From the NCBI GenBank assembly GCA_045649505.1, contig JAZRQA010000042.1, positions 1-41,275 of the forward strand: 41,275 bases of DNA. Reading direction: 5' to 3'. The translations under genes were made by a program, and so were the position numbers. Positions 17,357-25,300 of this stretch are shown piece by piece (positions within the stretch are counted from its first letter, which is position 1; every line of letters starts with the position of its first letter). Below the pieces are notes generated by a model. It was not told where the DNA came from and searched no databases. It was given only the letters and a program-made list of their open reading frames with translations. This DNA is from SIG587 sp045649505. GTDB taxonomy: Bacteria > Bacillota > Clostridia > Oscillospirales > Acutalibacteraceae.

Positions 17357-18625
17357 TTATTTTGATTCAGAGACAACCACCACTGCCGTGTAGGTGCCTA
17401 CCTGCCATACCGAAGAGGATTTGCTGCAGAACACTTTTACAGGTACGGTGTACTCGCCTGCAGATTTTCCCGAAAGGTCTATCTGAGCATAAAAACTGTT
17501 ATTATCAAGTGATCGAAAAATTGATGATGGGCCGCATATACGGACATTTTTTATAGATTCCGAAACCAAGCCTTGTAATCCACTTTCAACATTTATGCAA
17601 CGATAATTCTTAACGGTGAAGCTCCTTTCGGAATAACCTGAAAGATTAAAGGATACTGTTACCGCTTCAATATTATCAAGAATTCGAACACCGTCGGGCA
17701 AAACAGGCGCCATATCAAAAGATGTGCTCGAAGTGCTGACATTATTAAAGTCAACAGGAGAAAGCTCTATAACGCTTAATGAGTCAATAGTTTCTGGGGG
17801 ACCTATTACACTTACATTTTTATGAGAAAGAGTATAGGATATATCGTTGGTAAGCGTAAGTGGCGCATTAGCAAAGGTAGCTTTTAGACTAACCGTCTTT
17901 TTCTTTGAGATGGGAACAGAAACCTTAACCTTTTCAAAACTCAAAGTGAAAAGTGACTTATCAAGCTCTTTGCCATCGGCGTCAAGTAATTGAATGTTTG
18001 CATCAAAGCTTTCGGTTTTACTAAGCGTTTTATTAACCTCAGCAAAAGCAACAACCGAATTTATTTTTGACATTTCGGTTCTCGGTCCCTTAACGGTTAT
18101 AGTATTTTCGCCCGAATTGCTAACTGCCGCGTCCTCAGCTAAAAGTCCTTCGCTGGCAACAGCCCCCTTTACCGAGGGAACAATCAAAAATTCCTTGGTA
18201 TCAACATAGTCAAAACGCACATTAAGTGATGAAGGCGTTACACTTATAAATTCATAACCCGCCTTTGAGCTTGCTCGCATAGGCGTAAGGTCAAGAACAT
18301 ATTCTCCCGGCTGATTAACATCAGAAAGCGAGGGAGAAACATAAATATCATTCTCACTAAGTTCCGAAACAATATAGGTCGGTCCGCTAACTCTTACATC
18401 AATCTTTTGACCAATTCCACCCGAAATCACATCCATTCCCATATCACCAACAATAGTACCCTCTACCGCTACATTAACAGTAACGCTTACGGTAGACTCT
18501 CTTACTGGGGTTTGGTCAACCGTAATAACAAGCCAGAAAACAAAAGCCGCAATAAAGGAAAACGGAATAATAAATTTTTTATTGTAAAATAACTCACCCA
18601 GGGAGTATTTTCCAAATAATTTCAT
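17357..18625 (-). CDS. cdaR: YbbR-domain protein, CdaA regulator CdaR
   Basis: Membrane-anchored extracellular protein that binds and tunes the diadenylate cyclase CdaA. A single transmembrane helix (about residues 15-35, FIIPFSFIAAFVFWLVITVD) leads to about four beta-rich YbbR repeats; repeated V-x-V-x-GP turns such as VRVSGPTYIV, ITVKGPRTEM and VSVIGPPETI mark them. 422 residues is normal. It starts directly after the cdaA stop. glmM, the usual third gene of this cluster, is absent here. Confidence 0.93.
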   Translation of the reverse strand: MKLFGKYSLGELFYNKKFIIPFSFIAAFVFWLVITVDQTPVRESTVSVTVNVAVEGTIVGDMGMDVISGGIGQKIDVRVSGPTYIVSELSENDIYVSPSLSDVNQPGEYVLDLTPMRASSKAGYEFISVTPSSLNVRFDYVDTKEFLIVPSVKGAVASEGLLAEDAAVSNSGENTITVKGPRTEMSKINSVVAFAEVNKTLSKTESFDANIQLLDADGKELDKSLFTLSFEKVKVSVPISKKKTVSLKATFANAPLTLTNDISYTLSHKNVSVIGPPETIDSLSVIELSPVDFNNVSTSSTSFDMAPVLPDGVRILDNIEAVTVSFNLSGYSERSFTVKNYRCINVESGLQGLVSESIKNVRICGPSSIFRSLDNNSFYAQIDLSGKSAGEYTVPVKVFCSKSSSVWQVGTYTAVVVVSESK

Positions 18626-19552
18626 TTACTCTTCCCTCCCTGTTTCTTTGTTATCTGTATTATTTTTTCCTTTAAAAAAATCTTTAACTAAAGATTTAAT
18701 ACGCAAAACAAGACCTTCTCTTTTTACTTGCTGTTCATCGAGAAGCTCGGCAATCAGCTTTTCTCTGAGAGTATCGGTTGTATAATTTCTAACAATATTT
18801 CCATTGGTTGCAACCGAAATAATTCCTGTTTCCTCAGATATAACAACCACAACTGCATCGGAATTTTCACTCATACCGATTGCCGCACGGTGTCTTGTTC
18901 CAAGGCGAAGGCTGATATTCCCATTTTGAGTAAGGGGTAAAATGCATCCTGCCGCAAGAATCCTACCGTCACGAACAATCATAGCGCCGTCGTGTAACGG
19001 TGACTTAGGATAAAAAACATTTGCAATCATCTGCGGTGAAGCCGATGCGTCTATCAAGGTTCCTGTATTGACAATATCGCCGAGAAGCGTATTCCTTTCA
19101 AAAACAATCAGTGCGCCCACCTTTTGCTTTGACATACCCGCCGCAGCCTGACAAACCGCTTCAATACACTTTGTTGCATTTTCCCTTTCCTCTACAGGAG
19201 TTTGACCCTTAACAAAGCTTCCAAAATTACTGCGACCAACTTTTTCGAGGGCGCGCCGTAGCTCAGGTTGAAAAATAATAGCAACGGCAATGAGTGCAGA
19301 TTCAAACACTGTACTTAACAGCCACTGAAGGCTGACTAATTTAAGCAATCTTGCAAGCAACGCAACAATTATAAGAATTGCTATGCCCTTTACAAGCTGA
19401 CCCGCTCTTGTTTCACGAAGAAAACCTATTGCTTTATAAACAAGATAGGCAATAACCAAGATATCTATTAAATCAAAAACAGTGATATGACATACCGCGT
19501 AAAAGACCTGACTCCACATTGAAGAAACGGCCTCAAAAACTTTTTCCATCAC
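18626..19552 (-). CDS. cdaA: diadenylate cyclase CdaA
   Basis: Makes cyclic di-AMP from two ATP, the second messenger that controls potassium and osmolyte uptake and wall homeostasis in Firmicutes. Three N-terminal membrane helices lie at about residues 25-45, 55-75 and 78-95, followed by the DAC catalytic domain. The catalytic DGA motif is at 188-190 (SPLHDGAMIV) and the RHR motif at 220-222 (LGTRHRAAIG). A lysine-rich tail ends the 308-residue protein. It has its own promoter just upstream and heads cdaA-cdaR-unknown-recD2-comFC-mreB. Confidence 0.97.
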   Translation of the reverse strand: MMEKVFEAVSSMWSQVFYAVCHITVFDLIDILVIAYLVYKAIGFLRETRAGQLVKGIAILIIVALLARLLKLVSLQWLLSTVFESALIAVAIIFQPELRRALEKVGRSNFGSFVKGQTPVEERENATKCIEAVCQAAAGMSKQKVGALIVFERNTLLGDIVNTGTLIDASASPQMIANVFYPKSPLHDGAMIVRDGRILAAGCILPLTQNGNISLRLGTRHRAAIGMSENSDAVVVVISEETGIISVATNGNIVRNYTTDTLREKLIAELLDEQQVKREGLVLRIKSLVKDFFKGKNNTDNKETGREE

Positions 19553-19583
19553 TCACATTCCTTTACTCTTTATATACACTTTA

Positions 19584-19612
19584 ATTTTAACATAAGAGCT
19601 TAATTCTATCAA
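19584..19612 (-). promoter_or_regulatory. SigA-type promoter of cdaA
   Basis: TTGATA (19612-19607), 17-bp spacer, TAAAAT (19589-19584), about 32 bp upstream of the cdaA start. The -35 box touches the 3' end of the upstream cysteine desulfurase gene. Confidence 0.65.
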
Positions 19613-19617
19613 TAGAT

Positions 19618-20772
19618 TTATCTAATTTTTTTCACGAAATTTTCATTTTTTAGCACATTCAACAAATAATTAATATTTTTATTATTATTAAATACTCCAA
19701 GAGAAATACGAACCGTTCCGCTTTGTGATGTTTTTATTACATTGTGCGCTAACGGAGCGCAATGGAATCCGCCTCTCACTGCTATTTTATAATCATTTAA
19801 AGCCGACGCTACGGTATTGCTTTCGGCTCCCTTAAAATTGAAGGATAAAACCGGTGCATACTCACCGTATTTTGGGAAAGGAGTATAAAGTTCAATATTC
19901 TTATTCGCTTCAAGCCCCGAATATAGATTTTGTAAAAGGTGAAGTTCGTGATTATATATTGTCGATACTCCCTTACTTTTTACAAAATCAACGCCTGCGC
20001 AAACTCCGAATATTCCAGGAACATTTATTGTTCCGCTTTCAAGTCTGTCAGGCAAAAATGTAGGCTGAACAGGCGATGTGGATACAGAACCTGTCCCACC
20101 TTCAATTAAAACATTTTCAATATGCTTATCGGCAATAAGAATTCCTATACCCATAGGGGCAAATAATCCTTTATGCGGTGCAACGCACAAATAATCAATA
20201 CACTGCTGTGTCATATTTATATCAAGGACACCTGCACTTTGTGCTGCATCGACAGCAAAAAGAATACCGTGTTCTTTACACAGCATACCTATTTCTTTTA
20301 TAGGAAGTATCCTTCCTGTTACATTAGATGCATGTGTGCATATTATCATAGATGTTTCTTTTTTTATACAGTCTTTAAAGTTTTGGACAGTTATATCATT
20401 ATCCTCAAACGAAACATGTGCTGTGTCAAAAGTTATTATGCCTTTCCTTTTAAGATTTTCAAGCGGACGCAATACTGAATTATGCTCCAAATCTGAAATA
20501 ATTATATGGTCTCCCCGCTTAACTACGCCCTTAATAACAGCATTTATTGAATGAGTACAGTTAAGTGTAAAAATCACATTTTCGGGATGCGAATATCCAA
20601 AAAAATCCGCAATTTTTTCTCGACATTTAAATATTTTTTCTGCAGTATTAACGGATAAAATGTGGCCGCTTCTTCCGGGATTAGCGCTATATTTCTCAAG
20701 CGCTGTAGAAACCGCCTTGACGACTGATGCAGGCTTAAAGCCGCTTGTAGCGGCATTATCAAAATATAGCAT
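19618..20772 (-). CDS. cysteine desulfurase (class V aminotransferase)
   Basis: PLP enzyme that takes sulfur (or selenium) from cysteine (or selenocysteine) and passes it to acceptor proteins. The PLP-binding lysine is Lys201 in CVAPHKGLFAP, the ring-contacting aspartate is Asp175 in VDAAQSAG, and the persulfide-forming cysteine is Cys338 in RGGFHCAPLAH. The GFHCAP context is closer to the SufS/CsdB type (group II) than to IscS/NifS. No scaffold genes (sufU, sufBCD, iscU) follow. The only partner is the DUF3343 gene 18 bp upstream, a known clostridial pairing for which sulfur or selenium carrier function has been proposed. Confidence 0.92.
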   Translation of the reverse strand: MLYFDNAATSGFKPASVVKAVSTALEKYSANPGRSGHILSVNTAEKIFKCREKIADFFGYSHPENVIFTLNCTHSINAVIKGVVKRGDHIIISDLEHNSVLRPLENLKRKGIITFDTAHVSFEDNDITVQNFKDCIKKETSMIICTHASNVTGRILPIKEIGMLCKEHGILFAVDAAQSAGVLDINMTQQCIDYLCVAPHKGLFAPMGIGILIADKHIENVLIEGGTGSVSTSPVQPTFLPDRLESGTINVPGIFGVCAGVDFVKSKGVSTIYNHELHLLQNLYSGLEANKNIELYTPFPKYGEYAPVLSFNFKGAESNTVASALNDYKIAVRGGFHCAPLAHNVIKTSQSGTVRISLGVFNNNKNINYLLNVLKNENFVKKIR

Positions 20773-20790
20773 ATCATCAACCGCCGAAAA

Positions 20791-21006
20791 TCAATTTTTT
20801 CTTATATCTAAAATTTTGATACCGTTTTGGTTTAATATTTCTTTTATTTTTTCTATATCACCGAATACAGTAATACCGTAACCGCAGCCGATTCTATCGC
20901 CGGCAGTTATTCTTTCAATTGAGGTTTTATACCCCATTCTCCGTAATAAATCCCGACCCTTTATGGCATAAGTTATGGTACCTGTTACAATAATAAATTT
21001 TTCCAT
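20791..21006 (-). CDS. DUF3343 protein, putative sulfur/selenium carrier
   Basis: 71-residue protein from the ATG at 21006, with GAGTGG as Shine-Dalgarno; an in-frame GTG lies at 21015. The fold looks like a small ferredoxin-like alpha/beta unit: KFIIVTGTITYAIKGRDLL, a central GDRIGCGYGITVF with one cysteine, then helix and strand. DUF3343 members are annotated as putative Se/S carrier-like proteins. The lone conserved cysteine directly before a cysteine desulfurase gene suggests it accepts the persulfide from that enzyme. That role is inferred, not demonstrated. Confidence 0.82.
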   Translation of the reverse strand: MEKFIIVTGTITYAIKGRDLLRRMGYKTSIERITAGDRIGCGYGITVFGDIEKIKEILNQNGIKILDIRKN

Positions 21007-21042
21007 AAATACCACTCACTTTTAGAATAATGGGACCTATAT

Positions 21043-21072
21043 ATACTATGTAAATTTCTGTAGAATTGCCAA
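21043..21072 (-). promoter_or_regulatory. possible promoter of the DUF3343-cysteine desulfurase operon
   Basis: TTGGCA (21072-21067), 18-bp spacer, TAGTAT (21048-21043), placed directly after the upstream terminator and about 37 bp before the start codon. The -10 box is weak; it is proposed because a new transcription start is needed after the terminator. Confidence 0.4.
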
Positions 21073-21138
21073 AAAGGACGCCTTTGCGTCATTCGTACAG
21101 AGAAAAAATTTCTCTAAAAAATCACTACAAAGGCGTCC
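21071..21138 (-). terminator. long two-stem terminator with an alternative local hairpin
   Basis: An 11-bp outer stem (21076-21086 with 21128-21138) encloses a symmetric 12 x 12 nt internal loop and a 7-bp inner stem (21099-21105 with 21109-21115). TTTTT (21075-21071) follows on the minus strand, so it ends the AI-2E permease transcript. The 3' arm can instead close a small GACGC-AAAG-GCGTC hairpin (21090-21086 with 21081-21077), also directly before the T-run. The two folds exclude each other. Confidence 0.8.
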
Positions 21139-21144
21139 ACAAAA

Positions 21145-22215
21145 CTACAATTTTTCGATCGATAACTTTCCGTTTTGAAACAGTTTAATAATTATTATAA
21201 GAGCAACAGGAACAGCTAACATTCCAAGGAAGCCGAAAAGCCGCAGTCCCACAAACATTGAAACAAGAGTAATTAAAGGATGCAGTCCCATTTGTTGACC
21301 GATTACTCTTGGTTCTAAAAAATTCCTTACAACCGTAATAACGAGATACAAAATTATAAGTGCTAATGCAGCCCACACATCGCCGCTTATAAGACGTATG
21401 AGCGCCCATGGAATAACCACTGTCCCCGTTCCGAGCACAGGTAAAATATCCACAATAGCGATAATTGCAGCAATAATTATTGAATTAGGATAATCAAGAA
21501 GGGTTAGCCCAATAGATAACTCCACAAAGGTTATAAGCATCAAGAGCATATAACCGCGGAAAAACTTAAAAATATTTTCCCATAGCATAGTGCGGATTTC
21601 AATATAATTGTCAATATACTTTTGAGGCAGAATCCCCTTAATATAGTTCTTTATATTTCCATAATCCTTAGCAATGTAGCAGCTTGCAACAATTGTAACT
21701 ATTATGGTTATAATAATTGAGGGAATTGATTTAGCTATTCCCGTAGCAGAGCTACCCAAAATTCCCGTAACAAACTGCACCCCATTATTCATAAGAGAAT
21801 TAACAATTCCTCCAGGGTCAAACGAAGCTGCCAATTCATCGGGCAAGGACTGAGAGAATTTTGAAAATTTACCGCTTATATTATTAAGCGTGGCTTGTAT
21901 TTGAGGAATATATTCGGGTATTTTAGCTATAAAATCAGATGCCGCAGCATAGATTCGAATTCCTATGAAACCAATAATAACAACAAGCGCAATATAAAAG
22001 ACAAAAACCATTGCCGCGGCGCACGCACCGCTTTTAAGCTTTGTTTTTCTTTCTATAAATTCAGAAGGTTTTTGCACAAGTGCTGCAAGAGCGATACCAA
22101 TTATAAACGGAAAAAGATATGAAAGCAAAAATTTAAATACAATATACAAAAGCGCAATAGCCACTATCGCAAATAATATGTTTATAAGAAATCTTTTCTT
22201 TCCTTCTAAGGTCAT
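21145..22215 (-). CDS. AI-2E family (PF01594) membrane permease
   Basis: Polytopic membrane protein of 356 residues with about seven to eight hydrophobic helices: two near residues 10-50, one near 65-85, a soluble stretch about 90-150, then clusters around 160-180, 215-240, 240-300 and 305-345. The family-typical C-terminal part VVRNFLEPRVIGQQMGLHPL, then LVSMFVGLRLFGFLGMLAVPVAL, is clear. Members include the B. subtilis YtvI type and proteins linked to Na+/H+ exchange, sporulation or AI-2 export, so the substrate here is unknown. GGAGG stands 7 nt before the ATG. It is a single-gene transcript between its own promoter and terminator. Confidence 0.92.
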   Translation of the reverse strand: MTLEGKKRFLINILFAIVAIALLYIVFKFLLSYLFPFIIGIALAALVQKPSEFIERKTKLKSGACAAAMVFVFYIALVVIIGFIGIRIYAAASDFIAKIPEYIPQIQATLNNISGKFSKFSQSLPDELAASFDPGGIVNSLMNNGVQFVTGILGSSATGIAKSIPSIIITIIVTIVASCYIAKDYGNIKNYIKGILPQKYIDNYIEIRTMLWENIFKFFRGYMLLMLITFVELSIGLTLLDYPNSIIIAAIIAIVDILPVLGTGTVVIPWALIRLISGDVWAALALIILYLVITVVRNFLEPRVIGQQMGLHPLITLVSMFVGLRLFGFLGMLAVPVALIIIIKLFQNGKLSIEKL

Positions 22216-22236
22216 TTTTACACCTCCGATATATCT

Positions 22237-22265
22237 ATATTACCCTATTTTTTCCATATTAGCAA
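22237..22265 (-). promoter_or_regulatory. SigA promoter of the AI-2E permease
   Basis: TTGCTA (22265-22260), 17-bp spacer, TAATAT (22242-22237), giving a very short leader before the GGAGG. It diverges from the promoter of the ACT-hom-lysC operon; the two -35 boxes are 38 bp apart. Confidence 0.75.
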
Positions 22266-22323
22266 CAAAAATAATTTATATGTCACAAAATATAAAAAAA
22301 AGGTTGCAAAAATAATTTAAATG
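22266..22323. repeat. pair of near-identical 17-nt direct repeats between divergent promoters
   Basis: 22266-22282 and 22307-22323 match at 16 of 17 positions (CAAAAATAATTTAtATG / CAAAAATAATTTAaATG), with starts 41 bp apart, close to four DNA turns. The second copy overlaps the -35 of the plus promoter; the first lies just upstream of the minus -35. They are A+T-rich, so chance is not excluded, but the spacing and place suit a regulator binding site. Confidence 0.5.
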
Positions 22324-22332
22324 GTTTATAAT
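22304..22332 (+). promoter_or_regulatory. SigA promoter of ACT regulator-hom-lysC
   Basis: TTGCAA (22304-22309), 17-bp spacer, TATAAT (22327-22332). About 32 bp separate the -10 box from the ATG at 22365. I saw no T-box, lysine riboswitch or terminator in this short leader. Confidence 0.88.
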
Positions 22333-22364
22333 TAAGTACAATTGTTTTTGAATGGTGGACATAT

Positions 22365-22796
22365 ATGAACAAACATCAATTTTTACTTGTAAAAAGCGAT
22401 GCCCTTCCATGTGTTTATAAAAATGTGCTGATAGTAAAAGAAATGCTTGCTAAGGGCGAAGCTTCAAGCATAAGTGAAGCAATAAGAAAAACAGGTATTT
22501 CGCGCAGTGCATATTATAAATATAAGGATTGTGTTTTTGGTTATTCGGGGGAAACACAGAACAGTACGCTGAACCTAAGCGTTGTTCTTTCCGATAATGC
22601 GGGAAAGCTTTCGGCTCTTACTGCATTTCTTTATGAAATTGGGGCCAACATACTCACCGTAAATCAAAGCCATCCAGTTGACGGAACGGCGATTGTTTCA
22701 ATTACAATGAGAACAGGTAATATTGCGGTTCCGCTTTCCGAACTACCTGAAATGATAAAAGCGGTTGACGGTGTTATATCTGTCAAAATTTTATAA
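22365..22796 (+). CDS. ACT-domain protein with N-terminal helix-turn-helix (PheB/UPF0735-like)
   Basis: 143 residues. The N-terminal part (about 20-55: VYKNVLIVKEMLAKGEASSI, then SEAIRKTGISRSAYYKYKD) looks like a helix-turn-helix. Residues about 70-143 are an ACT domain (LSVVLSDNAGKLSALTAFLYEIGAN), the usual amino-acid sensing fold. This matches the UPF0735 family typified by B. subtilis PheB. It is the first gene before hom (13 bp gap) and lysC, so it probably senses threonine or a related amino acid and controls this operon. No regulation data support this beyond gene order. Confidence 0.87.
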   Translation: MNKHQFLLVKSDALPCVYKNVLIVKEMLAKGEASSISEAIRKTGISRSAYYKYKDCVFGYSGETQNSTLNLSVVLSDNAGKLSALTAFLYEIGANILTVNQSHPVDGTAIVSITMRTGNIAVPLSELPEMIKAVDGVISVKIL

Positions 22797-22809
22797 AGGA
22801 GGAATAAAG

Positions 22810-24042
22810 ATGATTGATGTTGCAATTATGGGGCATGGTGTCGTAGGCTCAGGCGTTGCTGAAATACTTATAAGTCATCGCGAGTCCATTGCTGCCAAAG
22901 CAAAAAATGAAATTAACATTAAATACATTTTGGATTTGCGTGATTTTGACGGTCTTGAATACAGCGATAAATTTATAAAAGATTTCAATTTAATTCTCCG
23001 CGATCCCGATATAAGGGTTGTTATAGAGGTAATGGGCGGAATAAATCCTGCTTATGATTTTGTTAAGTCTTGTTTGTTAAGCGGAAAAAGTGTTGTTACC
23101 TCAAATAAAGAGCTTGTGGCTGCCAAAGGCGCCGAGCTTTTAAAAATTGCAAATGAAAAGAATGTAAACTTCTTGTTTGAGGCAAGTGTTGGCGGCGGTA
23201 TTCCTGTCCTTCGTCCCATTGCGCAATGTCTTGCAGCTAACGAACTCACCGAGATAGTTGGTATTTTAAACGGAACAACAAATTTCATTTTAACCAAAAT
23301 GATAAAAGAAAATATGGCATTTACAGATGCTTTAAAGCTTGCCCAAAAGCTTGGTTACGCCGAAAAAGATCCTACTGCTGATATTGAAGGTCACGATGCC
23401 TGTCGTAAGATATGTATTCTTGCTTCTTTAGGCTTCGGAAAACACGTTTATCCTGAACAGGTTGCAACCGAAGGTATCACCAATATAGGACTTGACGATG
23501 TAGATTATGCCGATAAATTCAATTATGTAATTAAGCTTATAGGTCATGCTAAAAAGCTTGATAACGGACAAATAACCGCCAATGTTTACCCCGCACTTAT
23601 AAGCCGAAATAATATGCTTTCGGGTGTTAGCGATGTATTTAATGCGGTTATGGTTTACGGTGATGCTATTGGTGAAGTAATGTTTTACGGCAGAGGCGCA
23701 GGAAAATCGCCCACCGCAAGTGCTGTAGTTGCCGATGTTATAGACTGCGTAAAGCATCTTGTTGCAAGAAAATATCTTTCATGGAATGACGGTAATGTTG
23801 ATTATGTTGCAGATAGCTGCACTGCATTAACCAAGCTTTATATCCGTATAAAAGCTGATGATATTCAAAATATTTGCACCCAAATAGATAACGTTTTCGG
23901 AAAAGATACATTTAAAATTAAAAACAATGATGAGAACGAGGTTATATTCATAACCGAGTACGACATTGAAAGCAAATTAAAAAGCAACCTTGAAAAGCTT
24001 AAGGGTGTTACTAGTGCAAAAGTGCTGCACGTTTTAGATTAA
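22810..24042 (+). CDS. hom: homoserine dehydrogenase
   Basis: NAD(P)-dependent reduction of aspartate semialdehyde to homoserine, the branch point to threonine and methionine. The Rossmann motif GHGVVGSGVAEIL is at the N-terminus; the catalytic region GYAEKDPTADIEGHDACRK lies near residue 200; a C-terminal ACT domain covers about 340-410 (IKADDIQNICTQIDNVFG). I start at the ATG 22810, seven bases after an AAAGGAGG Shine-Dalgarno (22796-22803), rather than the ATG at 22765 inside the preceding gene. 410 residues is normal. thrB and thrC are not next to it. Confidence 0.97.
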   Translation: MIDVAIMGHGVVGSGVAEILISHRESIAAKAKNEINIKYILDLRDFDGLEYSDKFIKDFNLILRDPDIRVVIEVMGGINPAYDFVKSCLLSGKSVVTSNKELVAAKGAELLKIANEKNVNFLFEASVGGGIPVLRPIAQCLAANELTEIVGILNGTTNFILTKMIKENMAFTDALKLAQKLGYAEKDPTADIEGHDACRKICILASLGFGKHVYPEQVATEGITNIGLDDVDYADKFNYVIKLIGHAKKLDNGQITANVYPALISRNNMLSGVSDVFNAVMVYGDAIGEVMFYGRGAGKSPTASAVVADVIDCVKHLVARKYLSWNDGNVDYVADSCTALTKLYIRIKADDIQNICTQIDNVFGKDTFKIKNNDENEVIFITEYDIESKLKSNLEKLKGVTSAKVLHVLD

Positions 24043-24055
24043 GAGGAGGGTTCTT

Positions 24056-25264
24056 ATGGCACTTATCGTAAAAAAATTTGGCGGAAGTTCGGTTGCTGAC
24101 GCCGAGCGTGTAATGAACGTTGCGAACATTATTACTGAGGATTACAAAAAAGGTAATGATGTTGTTGTTGTTGTTTCTGCACAGGGTGATACAACCGATG
24201 ATCTTATTGAAAAGGCTAAGGAAATAAATCCGGACGGCGCATCAAAGCGTGAAATGGATATGCTTCTTTCGGCAGGTGAACAAATATCTATAGCACTTCT
24301 TGCGATGGCTATTGAAAAAATGGGCTTCCCTGTTGTTTCTCTACTTGGTTGGCAGGCAGGCTTTGAGACAGATTCCAATTATTCTATTGCAAGAATCAAG
24401 CGCGTAAATCCCGAAAGACTTCGTGCAGAGATTTCTAAAAAGCATATAGTAATCGTCGCAGGCTTTCAGGGTGTTAATAAGTATGATGATGTTACTACAT
24501 TAGGCCGCGGAGGCTCTGATACAAGCGCGGTTGCAATTGCTGCAACGCTTCACGCTGATTTATGTCAGATATATACCGATGTTGACGGCGTTTATACGGC
24601 TGACCCGAGAAAGGTGAAGAATGCCAAAAAAATGGACCAAATTACCTATGATGAAATGCTTGAGCTTGCCACCTTGGGCGCTCAGGTGCTTAATAACCGT
24701 TCGGTTGAAATGGCTAAAAAATACAATGTTGAGCTTGAGGTTCTTTCAAGTCTTGAAAGAAAGCCCGGCACTATAGTAAAGGAGACAGTTAAAATGGAAA
24801 AAATGTTAATACGCGGCGTTGCCAGTGATAAAAATGTATCAAGAATATCCGTTGTTGGTCTTAAAGACACTCCAGGTGTTGCCTTTAAAATCTTTAATGA
24901 GCTTGCACAGGCTAAGGTTAATGTCGATATAATTCTTCAATCTGTTGGCCGTGATGGCACTAAAGATATCTCTTTTACTGTTTCAAAAGAACAATATCAC
25001 GATGCTGTCAATGCTCTTTCCAAGCTTAAGGAATCCCTTCACTTCCAAAAAATTGTTCACGATGAGAATGTTTCAAAGGTTTCTATTGTAGGTTCAGGTA
25101 TGGAATCTCATCCTGGTGTTGCTTCAAAAATGTTTGAGGCTCTTTATGATGCAGGTGTTAACATTGAAATGATTTCTACCAGCGAAATAAAGATTTCTGT
25201 ACTTATCAATATCGAAGATAATGACAGAGCCGTTAGTGCTATACACGATAAATTTATTGGATAA
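24056..25264 (+). CDS. lysC: aspartate kinase
   Basis: Phosphorylates aspartate, the first step to lysine, threonine and methionine. N-terminal kinase motif VKKFGGSSVAD, then FQGVNKYDDVTTLGRGGSDTSA (around residues 138-160) and the TDVDGVYTADPR aspartate-binding segment. Two C-terminal ACT domains lie at about 260-330 and 335-402, ending SIVGSGMESHPGVASKMFEAL, where feedback inhibitors bind. The GAGGAGGG Shine-Dalgarno is 5 nt before the ATG, 13 bp after hom. Enzyme one (LysC) and three (Hom) of the pathway are here; aspartate semialdehyde dehydrogenase is not. Confidence 0.97.
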   Translation: MALIVKKFGGSSVADAERVMNVANIITEDYKKGNDVVVVVSAQGDTTDDLIEKAKEINPDGASKREMDMLLSAGEQISIALLAMAIEKMGFPVVSLLGWQAGFETDSNYSIARIKRVNPERLRAEISKKHIVIVAGFQGVNKYDDVTTLGRGGSDTSAVAIAATLHADLCQIYTDVDGVYTADPRKVKNAKKMDQITYDEMLELATLGAQVLNNRSVEMAKKYNVELEVLSSLERKPGTIVKETVKMEKMLIRGVASDKNVSRISVVGLKDTPGVAFKIFNELAQAKVNVDIILQSVGRDGTKDISFTVSKEQYHDAVNALSKLKESLHFQKIVHDENVSKVSIVGSGMESHPGVASKMFEALYDAGVNIEMISTSEIKISVLINIEDNDRAVSAIHDKFIG

Positions 25265-25278
25265 AATTAAAACAACAA

Positions 25279-25300
25279 AAAACCGCCTAACGGCGGTTTT
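25279..25300. terminator. bidirectional terminator between lysC and the lipoprotein gene
   Basis: ACCGCC-TAAC-GGCGGT core, extended by A/T pairs to a 9-bp stem (25279-25287 with 25292-25300). TTTT follows on the plus strand and a longer T-run on the minus strand. It serves lysC and the converging lipoprotein gene, whose stop codon lies in its edge. Confidence 0.9.

Noticed and set aside
22266..22323. Start of a CRISPR array
   Set aside because: Only two A+T-rich copies, no further repeats or cas genes, and both lie inside a promoter region.
22333..22364. T-box or lysine/threonine riboswitch before the hom operon
   Set aside because: The leader is only about 25 nt long and has no stems, so it cannot hold one.
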